A stretch of DNA of 64,000 bases from JAHDDW01 sp964648795 (GCA_964648795.1 CAZYMB010000001.1:143996-207995), one strand, 5' to 3'; shown: positions 7,970 through 16,332, numbered from the stretch's first letter. A program made the numbers and translations. Notes: generated by a model from the sequence alone, not told the origin.

Positions 7970-9958
7970 ATGGGCGACGGCGGTGGCTTAGTAGGCCAAG
8001 TCCTGGCGGACAGATACAAAATAGAAGCCTCTATTGGTGAAGGCGGCATGTCGGTCGTTTACCGCGCCACTGACCTAGAGTCTGGCGAAGTAGTAGCGAT
8101 CAAACTATTACTCTCGTCGCTGTTAGAAGATGAAGTAGCACTAAGTCGATTCAAACTAGAGTCACAGGTCGCAGGTCGAGTCCGACACCCCAATCTTGTC
8201 TCGGTACACCACATGGGTGAGCACGATGATGTCCCTTTCCTTGTCATGGACTACGTTGAGGGGAAAAGTGTTAAAGAACTAATCAAAGAAGGACCGATCG
8301 ACGCTATTAGGGCTTCAGAAATCACAATGGGAATTGCTGATGCTTTGCACGCAATTCATACTGCAGGCATAATCCACAGAGATGTGAAGCCTGGGAACGT
8401 TATGATCGGGGCTGACGGGATAGCTCGTTTGACTGACTTTGGTATTGCACTAGTTGACAATGACACTGTTATTACGAGGGAAGGTCTAGTTGTAGGGACA
8501 GCTACGTACTTCTCACCAGAACAAGCACAAGGCTCACGCGGAGACGTTAAGAGTGACCTCTATTCTCTAGGTGTTCTCAGCTACCAAATGGTTGCAGGTG
8601 AACTCCCATTCAAAGGTAAGACAGCAGTAGAAGTGGCTACAAAGCATGTGAATGAGCCGCCACCAGCATTCAGTGGTTCACTGGATGTGCCCGACTGGCT
8701 AAATTTTCTAATTCGCAAACTCATGAGCAAACATCCGTCGCAAAGGTTTAGCTCGGCACTGGAATTGCGTCAGAGACTCGCCAATTCATTGGACTATTCG
8801 ACAGAAGAAATCCCTGCTTTGGCTGCAGTCACCTTTATTGATGTAGAAGAGGAAGACTTCTTTATTGATACTGAACCACTAGACACTCAAGAAACAGTCA
8901 TACTCACAACTGGACAACCTGCAGTCTTTTTTGAAGAACCTTCTGAAAATGTAGCTGTTACCGAGCCAGTTGCGACAGTAACCGAGGTTGCAGAAGTAGA
9001 CGTTTCAGTTCTCACCGTAGGGCAGTTGCCAACAGAAGAGCTTTTGGCCTCCGCTGTAGCTGAGGCACCAGACGAAGATATCTTAGTCACTGCTACGGCT
9101 GGAGTGCCGGTAGAAACCTATGACAAGACAGAAGTATTGGCGGTGGGAGCTGTATCGCCGTCAACATCAGCCCACCCGACGGCAGCACCAGTTGCTTTGC
9201 GTGGTCCTGAATCCGAAATTAGGATAGTTGATGAGAACGAATCATCCAAAAAGACAACGATGTTTGTATTTATCTTGCTGCTCGGGATGCTCGGCGGCCT
9301 TGGCTATCTATTTGGAAGCCCACAACGGATAACTAGCGCCTCACCGGGTGATGTTACTGCAGAACAGTCAGAGTCAAGAGACCTTGAACAGCCGAACGCT
9401 CCAACCTTTGACTTTCTTGGTGATGGTACAACTGCAGTGCCGCTAGATGGGGAGTCGACAACTACACAAGGCCGTAGTGAAATAGATCCAACTACTACCG
9501 CTACTGAAACGACTTTCCCGGTGATTGGTTTACCAACCACAACAAATCCAGCGATCGTGGTTCAACCAAGTACGACTGTACCGCAGATAACATTCCCGAC
9601 ACTCATCCCAACGACCACTGTTGATACGACTAGACCAACTACTACAGAGCGCAGAACTACCACTACGCAGCGCAGAACTACCACTACGCAGCGCAGAACT
9701 ACCACTACGCAGCGCAGAACTACCACTACAGAGCGCAGAACTACTACGACGCAGCGCAGAACTACTACGACGACGGCTCCTTCGACTACAGTAGCTCCAA
9801 CAACGACGGCTGCTCCTTCGACTACAGTAGCTCCAACAACGACCGTGGCACCAACAACGACGGCTGCTCCTACGACTACAGCTGCTCCTACGACTACAGC
9901 TGCTCCTACGACTACAGCTGCTCCGACTACAACAGCTGATACAACTCCAACACCGTAG
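7970..9958 (+). CDS. PknB-like Ser/Thr protein kinase with Thr-rich outer tail
   Basis: Membrane receptor-type kinase of 662 aa. The kinase domain covers residues 16-270: Gly loop GEGGMSVV (23-30), ATP-binding Lys45, catalytic HRD with Asp138, and DFG at 156-158. A juxtamembrane region rich in Glu, Val and Thr follows, then one membrane helix (430-449). The outer part contains no PASTA repeats; it is a Thr-rich tail with RRTTTTQ units encoded by 21-nt tandem repeats and then AAPTTT units. PknB relatives phosphorylate cell-wall and division proteins, but the ligand here cannot be inferred. The tail resembles a wall-spanning or glycosylated stalk. Confidence 0.93.
   Translation: MGDGGGLVGQVLADRYKIEASIGEGGMSVVYRATDLESGEVVAIKLLLSSLLEDEVALSRFKLESQVAGRVRHPNLVSVHHMGEHDDVPFLVMDYVEGKSVKELIKEGPIDAIRASEITMGIADALHAIHTAGIIHRDVKPGNVMIGADGIARLTDFGIALVDNDTVITREGLVVGTATYFSPEQAQGSRGDVKSDLYSLGVLSYQMVAGELPFKGKTAVEVATKHVNEPPPAFSGSLDVPDWLNFLIRKLMSKHPSQRFSSALELRQRLANSLDYSTEEIPALAAVTFIDVEEEDFFIDTEPLDTQETVILTTGQPAVFFEEPSENVAVTEPVATVTEVAEVDVSVLTVGQLPTEELLASAVAEAPDEDILVTATAGVPVETYDKTEVLAVGAVSPSTSAHPTAAPVALRGPESEIRIVDENESSKKTTMFVFILLLGMLGGLGYLFGSPQRITSASPGDVTAEQSESRDLEQPNAPTFDFLGDGTTAVPLDGESTTTQGRSEIDPTTTATETTFPVIGLPTTTNPAIVVQPSTTVPQITFPTLIPTTTVDTTRPTTTERRTTTTQRRTTTTQRRTTTTQRRTTTTERRTTTTQRRTTTTTAPSTTVAPTTTAAPSTTVAPTTTVAPTTTAAPTTTAAPTTTAAPTTTAAPTTTADTTPTP
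9649..9776 (+). repeat. 21-nt tandem coding repeats (RRTTTTQ/E)
   Basis: About six copies of a 21-nt unit encoding Arg-Arg-Thr-Thr-Thr-Thr-Gln/Glu in the kinase tail. Copies 1-4 are almost identical at DNA level, while the last two use other Thr codons. This suggests recent slippage expansion. Confidence 0.85.
9777..9945 (+). repeat. Ala-Pro-Thr coding repeats
   Basis: Repeats of 15-18 nt encoding (A)APTTT/V units, continuing the Thr-rich tail to the stop of the kinase gene. DNA copies such as GCTCCTACGACTACA recur three or more times. Confidence 0.8.
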
Positions 9959-10003
9959 TTCTATTAGTCGGGTTGATTAGGCGTTACAGTCGACGATGAC
10001 TAG

Positions 10004-10828
10004 TTAGATATCAGAAATCTTGATTCCGTCTAGATCTTCCTCAGGTTCGGGGTAGACCAGGTTTAGTGACTCTAAGGTCTGCACCATAATCTCCGAAAGA
10101 ACCACATCTCGATACCATTTGTTATCGGCCGGTACCACGTACCACGGCGCTCTCTCGGTGCTTGTTTGGCTAATAGCTTCAGCGAATGCCTTCTGATGTT
10201 TGCCCCAAAGTTCACGTTGTTCTAAATCAGCTGACTTGAACTTCCAGTTCTTGGTTGGCTCGTCGAGGCGTCGTTGCAGGCGTCGTTTCTGCTCGGTTGG
10301 AGAAATATGAAGGAACACTTTGACGACTGTAGTTCCTTCATCGCTTAACATTCTCTCAAAATCATTAATGTGTTGATAACGCTTTCGCCAGACTTCTTCC
10401 GGCTTAAGTTTGAGAACTCGGACAGCTAAGACATCTTCGTAGTGGCTCCTATTGAAGACAACGATTTCGCCATCAGTTGGTACAACCTGATGACAACGCC
10501 ACAGGTAGTCTCTGCTTAGCTCTGCCTTAGACGGCCTCCCAAAGGATTCCACCCGAACTCCGGCCGGATTCACACCAGTAAACACCTTGCGAATTGATCC
10601 GTCTTTGCCACCAGCGTCCATAGCTTGCAGCACTAGTAGAACGCGGTGCTTCTTTTGAGCCCATAATGTGTTCTGGAGTTCTTCAAGCCGCTCGTTCAAT
10701 TCCTTCAAACGCTTCTTAACATCATCGCGAGAACTACCCTTTTGGTATGAGGTAGCTTTGGGGTCAATCTTGTCTAGGGCGACCTTTTGCCCAGGCTTAG
10801 CTATGAAGTTTTCGATTGGGAAACTCAT
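10004..10828 (-). CDS. ppk2: polyphosphate kinase 2 family protein
   Basis: PPK2 enzymes move phosphate between polyphosphate and nucleotides. This 274-aa protein has the Walker A-like DAGGKDGS (71-78), the downstream GVRVESFGRPS block, the Walker B/lid motif FNRSHYEDVL (125-134), and the end of the domain with PWYVVPAD. Length and sequence fit the single-domain group. I cannot tell from sequence alone whether AMP, ADP or GDP is preferred. A GAGGT ribosome site lies 8 nt before the ATG. An exopolyphosphatase gene occurs at 34891, so polyphosphate is probably used by this organism. Confidence 0.93.
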   Translation of the reverse strand: MSFPIENFIAKPGQKVALDKIDPKATSYQKGSSRDDVKKRLKELNERLEELQNTLWAQKKHRVLLVLQAMDAGGKDGSIRKVFTGVNPAGVRVESFGRPSKAELSRDYLWRCHQVVPTDGEIVVFNRSHYEDVLAVRVLKLKPEEVWRKRYQHINDFERMLSDEGTTVVKVFLHISPTEQKRRLQRRLDEPTKNWKFKSADLEQRELWGKHQKAFAEAISQTSTERAPWYVVPADNKWYRDVVLSEIMVQTLESLNLVYPEPEEDLDGIKISDI

Positions 10829-10991
10829 TTATATGACCTCAGATTCAATAGGCCCAAACTAGGGCCTCAAGTGTGATGCTTTGCCGAGCTTAGTGCCAGG
10901 CGCTTTTATAATCGGCACAATGATAAGAAATGCAAGCTAGTTCCTTAGCTGATTCTAAAGAAGTTGAGTCAACAACGACTAGATTATAAGG

Positions 10992-11711
10992 GTGATCGTA
11001 GCAGAGCTAGAGGTGTATCATTCACGCCCCATAGCGCCCACGAGAAGGGTTGGGCTCGGTCACACCCACCTTCCAGTGGGTCCAGGTCCAGGGCTAGGTG
11101 GGGTATTGCTCGCTGGAGTGGTTGCGCATGCTGTCGTCCATATTGGGGCTGAAGATAGAGAAGCTCTGTTCAAGGTTTGTGAACTAATCGGCGCCCAGAT
11201 GCGAGTAAACCAGCCTTCAGCTCGTCATCGATATCAAGATGATCTAATCGGGCTCACGATGAGTAAACAGGTCCTGCTTAGCGATAACGGAATGTTCAGC
11301 TACGAATTCGAAGACGATACTGCCTCACCTGTGCAGCTAGCACTCGGAGCACTGTATGCAGTCGAGAGGGTGGAGCCCAAGGACAGGTCACTAGTTATTG
11401 AAGCAATTCGCTATGCAATGGTTTGGGAAGGTGACATTGATACTCAGTTCATTTCTTCGGTACTAAGCGAGCATAAGCTGTCTAGCGAGCAGCTCGACAG
11501 ATTAGGGTCTTGGAGCGACCCAGTTGCGTGGGCTATCGACAGGCTCCTCATTGATGTGCCAGCCAGTCAGTTGTCGAAGCGAATTGTTCAGTCAGCATTC
11601 CGAAGCTTGATCCGTGAAGCTCATCCCGATCACGGGGGAGTAGAGACTTTGGCCTCGGAACGGGTCAAAGATCTAATGGATGCAAAAGATATTCTTTTAG
11701 CTAAGTTGTAG
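10992..11711 (+). CDS. J-domain protein with a C-terminal DnaJ-like domain
   Basis: The C-terminal 50 residues resemble a J domain: a helix (SKRIVQSAFRSLIREA), the HPD motif at 211-213 followed by HGG, and a second helix ending at the C-terminus. J domains stimulate Hsp70 ATPases. The N-terminal 190 residues are not recognised and include a Gly/Val/Ala-rich stretch near 20-50. Start is GTG at 10992, the first possible codon after an in-frame stop; an AGGG next to it is too close to be an ideal RBS, so the N-terminus is uncertain. The 3' end overlaps the convergent deacylase gene by 11 bp. Confidence 0.7.
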   Translation: MIVAELEVYHSRPIAPTRRVGLGHTHLPVGPGPGLGGVLLAGVVAHAVVHIGAEDREALFKVCELIGAQMRVNQPSARHRYQDDLIGLTMSKQVLLSDNGMFSYEFEDDTASPVQLALGALYAVERVEPKDRSLVIEAIRYAMVWEGDIDTQFISSVLSEHKLSSEQLDRLGSWSDPVAWAIDRLLIDVPASQLSKRIVQSAFRSLIREAHPDHGGVETLASERVKDLMDAKDILLAKL

Positions 11712-12201
11712 CTTGTAGGTCAACTACGTTCAGCTTATGTCCTGTATAGTCGCAGAACTTTTGTAGTCCAGCGAAGCTGACGGTGGTTGACATCGTGTTA
11801 ATTAGAGGATGAAAGTGAATTTCGTCGAGTTCTGCGAGTTTACTATCCAGCCAAAATTCTACCTCTCTGCTTTGATCGTTAAGAAGCGCGAATGCTGACA
11901 CTGAGCCAGGCTGTATGCCTAGATATTGTTCGAGGCGTTCGGGTCGGGCAAAAGACAGTCGCTTGCTTCCAATATTCTCAGATAATTTTACGAGGTCCAC
12001 CTCGGTTGTATGTGAGGCGGAAAGTAAGAAGTTGCGCTTCTTTTTGTCCCGCAGGAAGAGATTCTTGGTTTCCCCACTCGGCGAGAGACCAACTCTTAGA
12101 TTTTTAGCTTCTGCAACTGTGAAGGTGGCAGGATGCTCGACAGTGTTGTATATCACTCCAAGTCTGTCTAGTAGTTCAAAGATTTGAGTTGGATCTGTCA
12201 T
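11701..12201 (-). CDS. ProX/YbaK-like prolyl-tRNA deacylase
   Basis: Editing enzyme family that hydrolyses mischarged aminoacyl-tRNA (Ala-tRNA-Pro in the ProX group). Diagnostic blocks are PATFTVAEA, the GETKNLFLRDKKKRNFLLSA segment and FHPLINTMSTTVS near the end. With the ATG at 12201 the protein is 166 aa, the usual family length. The open frame continues to 12273, but that extension runs into the palindromic repeat region and does not look coding. The ribosome site is weak. The gene lies downstream of tRNA-Tyr on the same strand. Confidence 0.87.
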   Translation of the reverse strand: MTDPTQIFELLDRLGVIYNTVEHPATFTVAEAKNLRVGLSPSGETKNLFLRDKKKRNFLLSASHTTEVDLVKLSENIGSKRLSFARPERLEQYLGIQPGSVSAFALLNDQSREVEFWLDSKLAELDEIHFHPLINTMSTTVSFAGLQKFCDYTGHKLNVVDLQATT

Positions 12202-12217
12202 ATTAACAAAGGCCGAT

Positions 12218-12233
12218 TTTGGCTTTCGCCAAA
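12218..12233. repeat. small palindrome TTTGGC-TTTC-GCCAAA
   Basis: Six-bp arms with a TTTC loop between tRNA-Tyr and the deacylase gene. It resembles a shortened copy of the hairpin at 12320-12345. Confidence 0.5.
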
Positions 12234-12271
12234 CGGGAATCCGGTTAGTGAGTAAAGTGAACGGCGGATTC

Positions 12272-12319
12272 ACTCAGGAACAGATAATGCTGTCCCTGAG
12301 TTTGCTTTCGCAAACTCAG
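12272..12319. repeat. two overlapping, mutually exclusive palindromes
   Basis: Hairpin A pairs 12272-12283 with 12290-12301 (12-bp arms with one mismatch). Hairpin B pairs CTGAGTTTGC (12296-12305) with GCAAACTCAG (12310-12319) around TTTC, a perfect 10-bp stem. They share 12296-12301, so only one can form at a time. They lie downstream of tRNA-Tyr and upstream of the deacylase gene. Confidence 0.6.
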
Positions 12320-12345
12320 TAAGGGCTTCGCCAAAGGCGAAACCG
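12320..12345 (-). repeat. 26-nt hairpin repeat behind tRNA-Tyr (copy 1)
   Basis: Starts 4 nt beyond the tRNA-Tyr discriminator base. It contains TTCGCC/GGCGAA arms around AAA. The same 26 nt occur without change at 24431-24456, 4 nt behind tRNA-Arg. It may act as a tRNA 3' processing or termination hairpin, or be a dispersed element targeting tRNA ends. Confidence 0.8.
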
Positions 12346-12349
12346 ACAG

Positions 12350-12432
12350 TGGGCCGAGTAGGATTTGAACCTACGTAGGCATAAGCCGGCAGATTTACAG
12401 TCTGCTCCCATTGGCCGCTCGGGCACCGACCC
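12350..12432 (-). tRNA. tRNA-Tyr (GUA)
   Basis: An 83-nt class II tRNA with a long variable arm. The acceptor arms GGGTCGG and TCGGCCC pair fully with wobbles, the discriminator is A, the anticodon loop reads CTGTAAA (anticodon GTA), and the T arm is GTAGG/TTCAAAT/CCTAC. CCA is not encoded. Confidence 0.95.
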
Positions 12433-12535
12433 CAGGGGGATAAATCTAGCCCCCAAATTTGATATTGCACCCACAAATGGCAATCAATATTGAGGCTTTG
12501 TGCCTGTGAGTAGGTGAAACAGGTAGATTTGCGTC

Positions 12536-13030
12536 ATGCCTTCATTCGATATTGTTTCAGAAGTTGATTTAACCGAAATTCGTAACGCTGTAGACCAGGC
12601 TGCTCGGGAGGTCTCTAACCGTTATGACTTCAAGGACACCGATTCTAAAGTCGAGCTCAAAGAGAAAGAGCTGTTAATTGAGTTTGAGAGTTCAAGTGAA
12701 GATCGGGTTGCTGCGCTTAAACAAGTGATTGAAGAAAAGCTAGTAAAGCGAAAAGTCTCTCTGAAAGCAGTTGAGTTTGGTGACCCAGTCGATGTTTCGG
12801 GTGGTCGCAGCAAGATTGTTGTCAACCTAAAGGCCGGCATCCCTAGCGACTTGGCGAAGAAGATTAACCTTCTGATCAAAGATATGAAGTTAAAGGGTGT
12901 GCAAAGTTCAAACCAGGGTGAGCAAATTCGTGTCACTGGTAAAAAGCGAGACATGCTTCAAGATGTAATAAGTGCTCTGAAAGAAGCTGATTTAGAGCGT
13001 CCGCTTCAGTACCAGAACTTTAGAGACTAA
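12536..13030 (+). CDS. yajQ: YajQ family nucleotide-binding protein
   Basis: The 164-aa protein matches the YajQ/UPF0234 family over its full length: it starts MPSFDIVSEVD, has the NRYDFK block near residues 28-33, and ends with PLQYQNFRD. Members have two RNA-binding-like folds; one in Xanthomonas binds cyclic di-GMP, but the role here is unknown. The 3' end overlaps the convergent gene by 4 bp (CTAA at 13027-13030). Confidence 0.95.
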   Translation: MPSFDIVSEVDLTEIRNAVDQAAREVSNRYDFKDTDSKVELKEKELLIEFESSSEDRVAALKQVIEEKLVKRKVSLKAVEFGDPVDVSGGRSKIVVNLKAGIPSDLAKKINLLIKDMKLKGVQSSNQGEQIRVTGKKRDMLQDVISALKEADLERPLQYQNFRD

Positions 13031-13935
13031 GACGCAGGGACTGCAGTTACTGCTGGAGGCGTGCTTGGGGTCGCAGTGATAGTCGATGCTGCTGCTGTAG
13101 TAGTCGACGCCGCAGTTGTAGTTGAGGTTGCATCTGTGGTTGGTGCCGTGGTCGTAGTCGGTGTCTCTGTTGTTGTGCTCAGTTCTGACGTTGTAGGCGT
13201 AGGGGCTGGGCTTGTTGTTGGCGTTGGTGTAGGTGAGTTGGCCGGTGATGGCACGGTAGCGGTAGTGGGCGGAACTATGACTACTGGCGACTCGTCTTCG
13301 TCGTCTTCATCAATCAGGTCCAGAGGAGTAAAGAACGTTAGTGGCGGTGGAAGAAAGCCTTCGACTGGGTCTAATATCAGATCGTCTAGTGGTTCAATTT
13401 CGACGGTAGTAATTGCAGTGCTTGCATCGGTCGAAGCTCTGCGAGTTATAACCGGAGCCAGAGGTGCAGCGATGGCTGCTTCACCCTGATCCACTGATAA
13501 GTCGAACTGGTTCAGGGTTGCATCTGGGGCTTCTTCCTCAGCAGCAATCGGACTTGTAAATTCTCCGTCGTTATCCGGACGCGCTATTAAGTAGGCGACG
13601 AAGCCAACAAGTCCTAAGAGACAAACTGCGCCTGCGAATATTCCTAGACGACTTGAGGTTACAGATGCCGGGTCCCAAACAGGGGCTTCGTCTACAATCT
13701 GTGAGCCACTGCCTCTTGGAACGTATTCTTCGGTGTAAGCAGTTTCATTGCGTTCGTTGGTATTCACTGCGACTGGTTTTGGTTCAACCGCTCCAACCAC
13801 AATTGTTGTCTCATCTACGGCAAGGTTAGGTTGGGTAGTGAGAGCTTCATCTGATGTGCTAGAGGCGGGATCTACAATAGGGAACTCAGCTGTTGGTTCG
13901 AAGTCTTGGTTGTCGAAAGGATTTTCAGTTGCCAT
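13027..13935 (-). CDS. single-pass membrane protein with Thr-rich C-terminal tail
   Basis: Family not recognised. Residues 1-95 are hydrophilic and acidic, a single membrane helix spans about 97-118, and the rest is an acidic region followed by a tail of Thr, Pro, Ala and Ser (about 220-302). With no signal peptide, a cytoplasmic N-terminus and an outer Thr-rich tail are likely, the same layout as the kinase at 7970. It shares its stop tetranucleotide with yajQ. Confidence 0.7.
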   Translation of the reverse strand: MATENPFDNQDFEPTAEFPIVDPASSTSDEALTTQPNLAVDETTIVVGAVEPKPVAVNTNERNETAYTEEYVPRGSGSQIVDEAPVWDPASVTSSRLGIFAGAVCLLGLVGFVAYLIARPDNDGEFTSPIAAEEEAPDATLNQFDLSVDQGEAAIAAPLAPVITRRASTDASTAITTVEIEPLDDLILDPVEGFLPPPLTFFTPLDLIDEDDEDESPVVIVPPTTATVPSPANSPTPTPTTSPAPTPTTSELSTTTETPTTTTAPTTDATSTTTAASTTTAAASTITATPSTPPAVTAVPAS

Positions 13936-14107
13936 AGGGTGTGCAGCTTTTGGGTCTCATTAATGAACAATCAGATACTAAAGGAGATCTGCGAATTTGG
14001 CTAGCTCGAACTAATGAATCACCTAGTCTGCCGAGGCAGTATTGCCTAGCGAAAAGTCGCGACATTTCTAAGGTTATTTCGGCGGCTGCAGTCGGTATCC
14101 TGGTCAT

Positions 14108-14509
14108 GTGCGCGACGACGCTAACAAACCTAAAGAGCACAAGAAGCTTTCTCTTGAGTTTGACGACGTCAAGCCAGGGATCTCGGCTGATGAGGTTGAA
14201 ACAGGGTTCCGTCGCAAGCTTCAGATCGTCACAGGAATTCTTGTAGTCATTGGCGGGATAGTGCTTCTTCCGCTTCCTGGGCCAGGCTGGGCGATAATTG
14301 TTGTTGGACTTAATATGATCAAGCCTGACAGTCGACTTGTCCGTTGGATCCGCCGAAAGGTTCCAGGCATACCCGAAGAGGGCGCAGTTCCTAAGAAAGT
14401 TATCTTCATAGGTTTAGTAGTTGCTGCAATTGCGACCGTGATCGGCATCTTGTATGGCGATGCAATTATCGAGTGGCTTCGAGGGTTCCTTCCTGCTGAT
14501 CTAGCCTAG
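14108..14509 (+). CDS. PGPGW-motif transmembrane protein
   Basis: A small membrane protein (133 aa) with two hydrophobic helices and the sequence LPLPGPGWAIIVVGL containing PGPGW at 57-61, the hallmark of this actinobacterial family of unknown function. GTG at 14108 is used as the start; no strong ribosome site is visible. The 3' end overlaps pgi on the other strand by 9 bp. Confidence 0.82.
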   Translation: MRDDANKPKEHKKLSLEFDDVKPGISADEVETGFRRKLQIVTGILVVIGGIVLLPLPGPGWAIIVVGLNMIKPDSRLVRWIRRKVPGIPEEGAVPKKVIFIGLVVAAIATVIGILYGDAIIEWLRGFLPADLA

Positions 14510-16084
14510 GGATTTCACCAGACGAATTAGCTGGTTAGAAGAACTATCAAAGTCTGGCTCACCATCACCTAGCAAAGTTGGCAGCATGTTGTTGGACATG
14601 ACTTTGCCAAGCTCTACACCAAATTGATCAAAAGAGTTGATGCCTAAGATTGTGCCGGTGGCCATGGTTTTGTGCTCATACAGTGCAATTAGGGAACCCA
14701 GTGTGCGTGGGTCAAGTCGCTCCGCAATTATGGTTGTGCTCGGCCTGTTGCCCTTAAATTCGCGGTGCGGGTCGTCGTTGCTTTTGCCGAACGCCAGTGC
14801 AGCTGACTGAGCAAACAGGTTGGAGAGTAATACGAGATGTGAATCTTGTGTATCTTTGGCGAGCTGGTCAGACAATTCTGTTGTGGTTGCACACTCGCAT
14901 TCAGCGAACCCAATAAAGTCAATTGGGCAAATTACAGTTCCCTGGTGTAGCAGCTGGAAGAAAGCATGCTGTCCGTTAGTCCCAGGTTCTCCCCAAACAA
15001 TTGGACATGTCTGATAAGTCACAGGGCTGCCATCTGTCCTAGTTGCCTTACCGTTGGACTCCATCTCTAGTTGTTGTAGGAATGCAGGGAAGCGTGAGAG
15101 CTTATGGCTGTATGGAATTACCGCTCGTGCGGGGAAGTTTTGAAAGTTGGTGTTCCAAATATCTATTAGGCTCATGACGACGGGAAGATTCTTGGCTAGC
15201 TCGGTCTCTCTGAAGTGAGTGTCCATTTCTTCCATGCCAGCCAAGAACTCAGCGAACCCAGAGTTTCCAAGTGTTATTGATAACGAGATTCCAATTGCAG
15301 AACTCACCGAATACCGGCCGCCTACCCAATCCCAGAAACCATAGATATTGTCGGCTGGTACTCCAAACTCAACTGCTGCTTCATCATTAGTTGTTACTGC
15401 AACAAAATGATCGTACGTGGCGTCTTCACCCAGAGCTTCAACAATCCAAGACTTAGCAAGCGAAGCGTTTTGTAGCGTTTCTGGTGTCTTAAATGATTTA
15501 GAAGACACAACGAACAAAGTCTCCTCTGGATTGCATTCTTCTAGGACGCTTAGGAGGTCAGCGGGGTCAACGTTAGATACATAATGTCCCGTTGGTAGAT
15601 CAGATACTTTTCGTAGCGCTAGGTAAGCCATTTGAGGGCCAAGGTCGGAACCTCCAATGCCGATATTGACAACAGCGGAGTACGGCTTGTTTGTATGGCC
15701 AGTCTTAGATCCGTTTGCGATAGCATCTGCTAGATCTCGGATTCGAGCATTAACAGTTTCTACTTCTGGCTTTGGATTACTAGAACGCAACCAAACGTGA
15801 CCAACTGCCCGGTCTTCGGTCACATTAATTGCTTCGCCGTCAAACATCGCTTGAATTCTGTCGGTAAGCCCAGTCTCTTTTGCTAGCTCAATTAGTAAAT
15901 CCAGTATCTGTTTGTTAATCAGCTGCTTCGAAAAATCAACAGTCAATCCATTGGTTTTGCGTGTAAAGGTTTCTGCTCGATTGACGTCGGCTTCGAACAG
16001 GCTAGTGAGGTCGTTCGAAGACTGACTTGTTGCTTCTACTGCTAACTTTTGCCAACTAGATGTGGCTGTGGGATCTAAACTCAT
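14501..16084 (-). CDS. pgi: glucose-6-phosphate isomerase
   Basis: Interconverts glucose 6-phosphate and fructose 6-phosphate in glycolysis and gluconeogenesis. Two signature blocks are clear: the FWDWVGGRYSVSSAIG region and the later EQFGVELGK-like block, here FDQFGVELGKVM. GIGGSDLGP for phosphate binding and the catalytic-region MESNGK are also present. The 527-aa length is normal for the bacterial enzyme. Confidence 0.97.
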   Translation of the reverse strand: MSLDPTATSSWQKLAVEATSQSSNDLTSLFEADVNRAETFTRKTNGLTVDFSKQLINKQILDLLIELAKETGLTDRIQAMFDGEAINVTEDRAVGHVWLRSSNPKPEVETVNARIRDLADAIANGSKTGHTNKPYSAVVNIGIGGSDLGPQMAYLALRKVSDLPTGHYVSNVDPADLLSVLEECNPEETLFVVSSKSFKTPETLQNASLAKSWIVEALGEDATYDHFVAVTTNDEAAVEFGVPADNIYGFWDWVGGRYSVSSAIGISLSITLGNSGFAEFLAGMEEMDTHFRETELAKNLPVVMSLIDIWNTNFQNFPARAVIPYSHKLSRFPAFLQQLEMESNGKATRTDGSPVTYQTCPIVWGEPGTNGQHAFFQLLHQGTVICPIDFIGFAECECATTTELSDQLAKDTQDSHLVLLSNLFAQSAALAFGKSNDDPHREFKGNRPSTTIIAERLDPRTLGSLIALYEHKTMATGTILGINSFDQFGVELGKVMSNNMLPTLLGDGEPDFDSSSNQLIRLVKSLG

Positions 16085-16155
16085 ACCTTAAGATTAGACG
16101 TTGTTGGCTACTCCAGGTGTTCTCTGTCAGGGTTTATAGTTTGTGAACTATCAAG

Positions 16156-16332
16156 ATGAGTTTGGCGACCGGGCTTTGGGCGAAGTGGCGCATCTGGCCA
16201 GGCATCTTCAACGATTTCGTCGAATTTGACCCTCAGGTTTCGTTGGTCGGATCGTTTGACGCGGCAATGACGAAGTCTTATTTCAATCCGTTTGATCCAA
16301 GAAAGCGCCACTTAGTGTTTGTCGGCGTTTAG
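16156..16332 (+). CDS. possible small hypothetical protein
   Basis: A 58-aa frame in the 263-bp gap between pgi and the LysM gene. It is rich in aromatic residues and uses codons like its neighbours, but no ribosome site or family is recognised. A frame of similar size exists on the opposite strand (16108-16311). It may be a gene remnant or non-coding. Confidence 0.2.
   Translation: MSLATGLWAKWRIWPGIFNDFVEFDPQVSLVGSFDAAMTKSYFNPFDPRKRHLVFVGV

Noticed and set aside
9649..9945. Regular short repeats that resemble an array.
   Set aside because: They keep the reading frame of the kinase tail, have no spacers and no cas genes nearby, so they are coding low-complexity repeats, not CRISPR.
10907..10912. 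TATAAT hexamer as the promoter of the J-domain gene.
   Set aside because: The only nearby -35-like hexamer (TTGCCG at 10881) gives a 20-bp spacer, too long for a confident call.
12270..12476. Minus-strand open frame over tRNA-Tyr and its repeats.
   Set aside because: It covers a tRNA gene and palindromes; the similar frame at 24306-24491 arises from the shared 26-nt repeat, not a protein family.
13061..13489. Plus-strand Val/Ala/Gly-rich frame.
   Set aside because: This is the shadow of the Thr-rich tail of the minus-strand gene at 13027.
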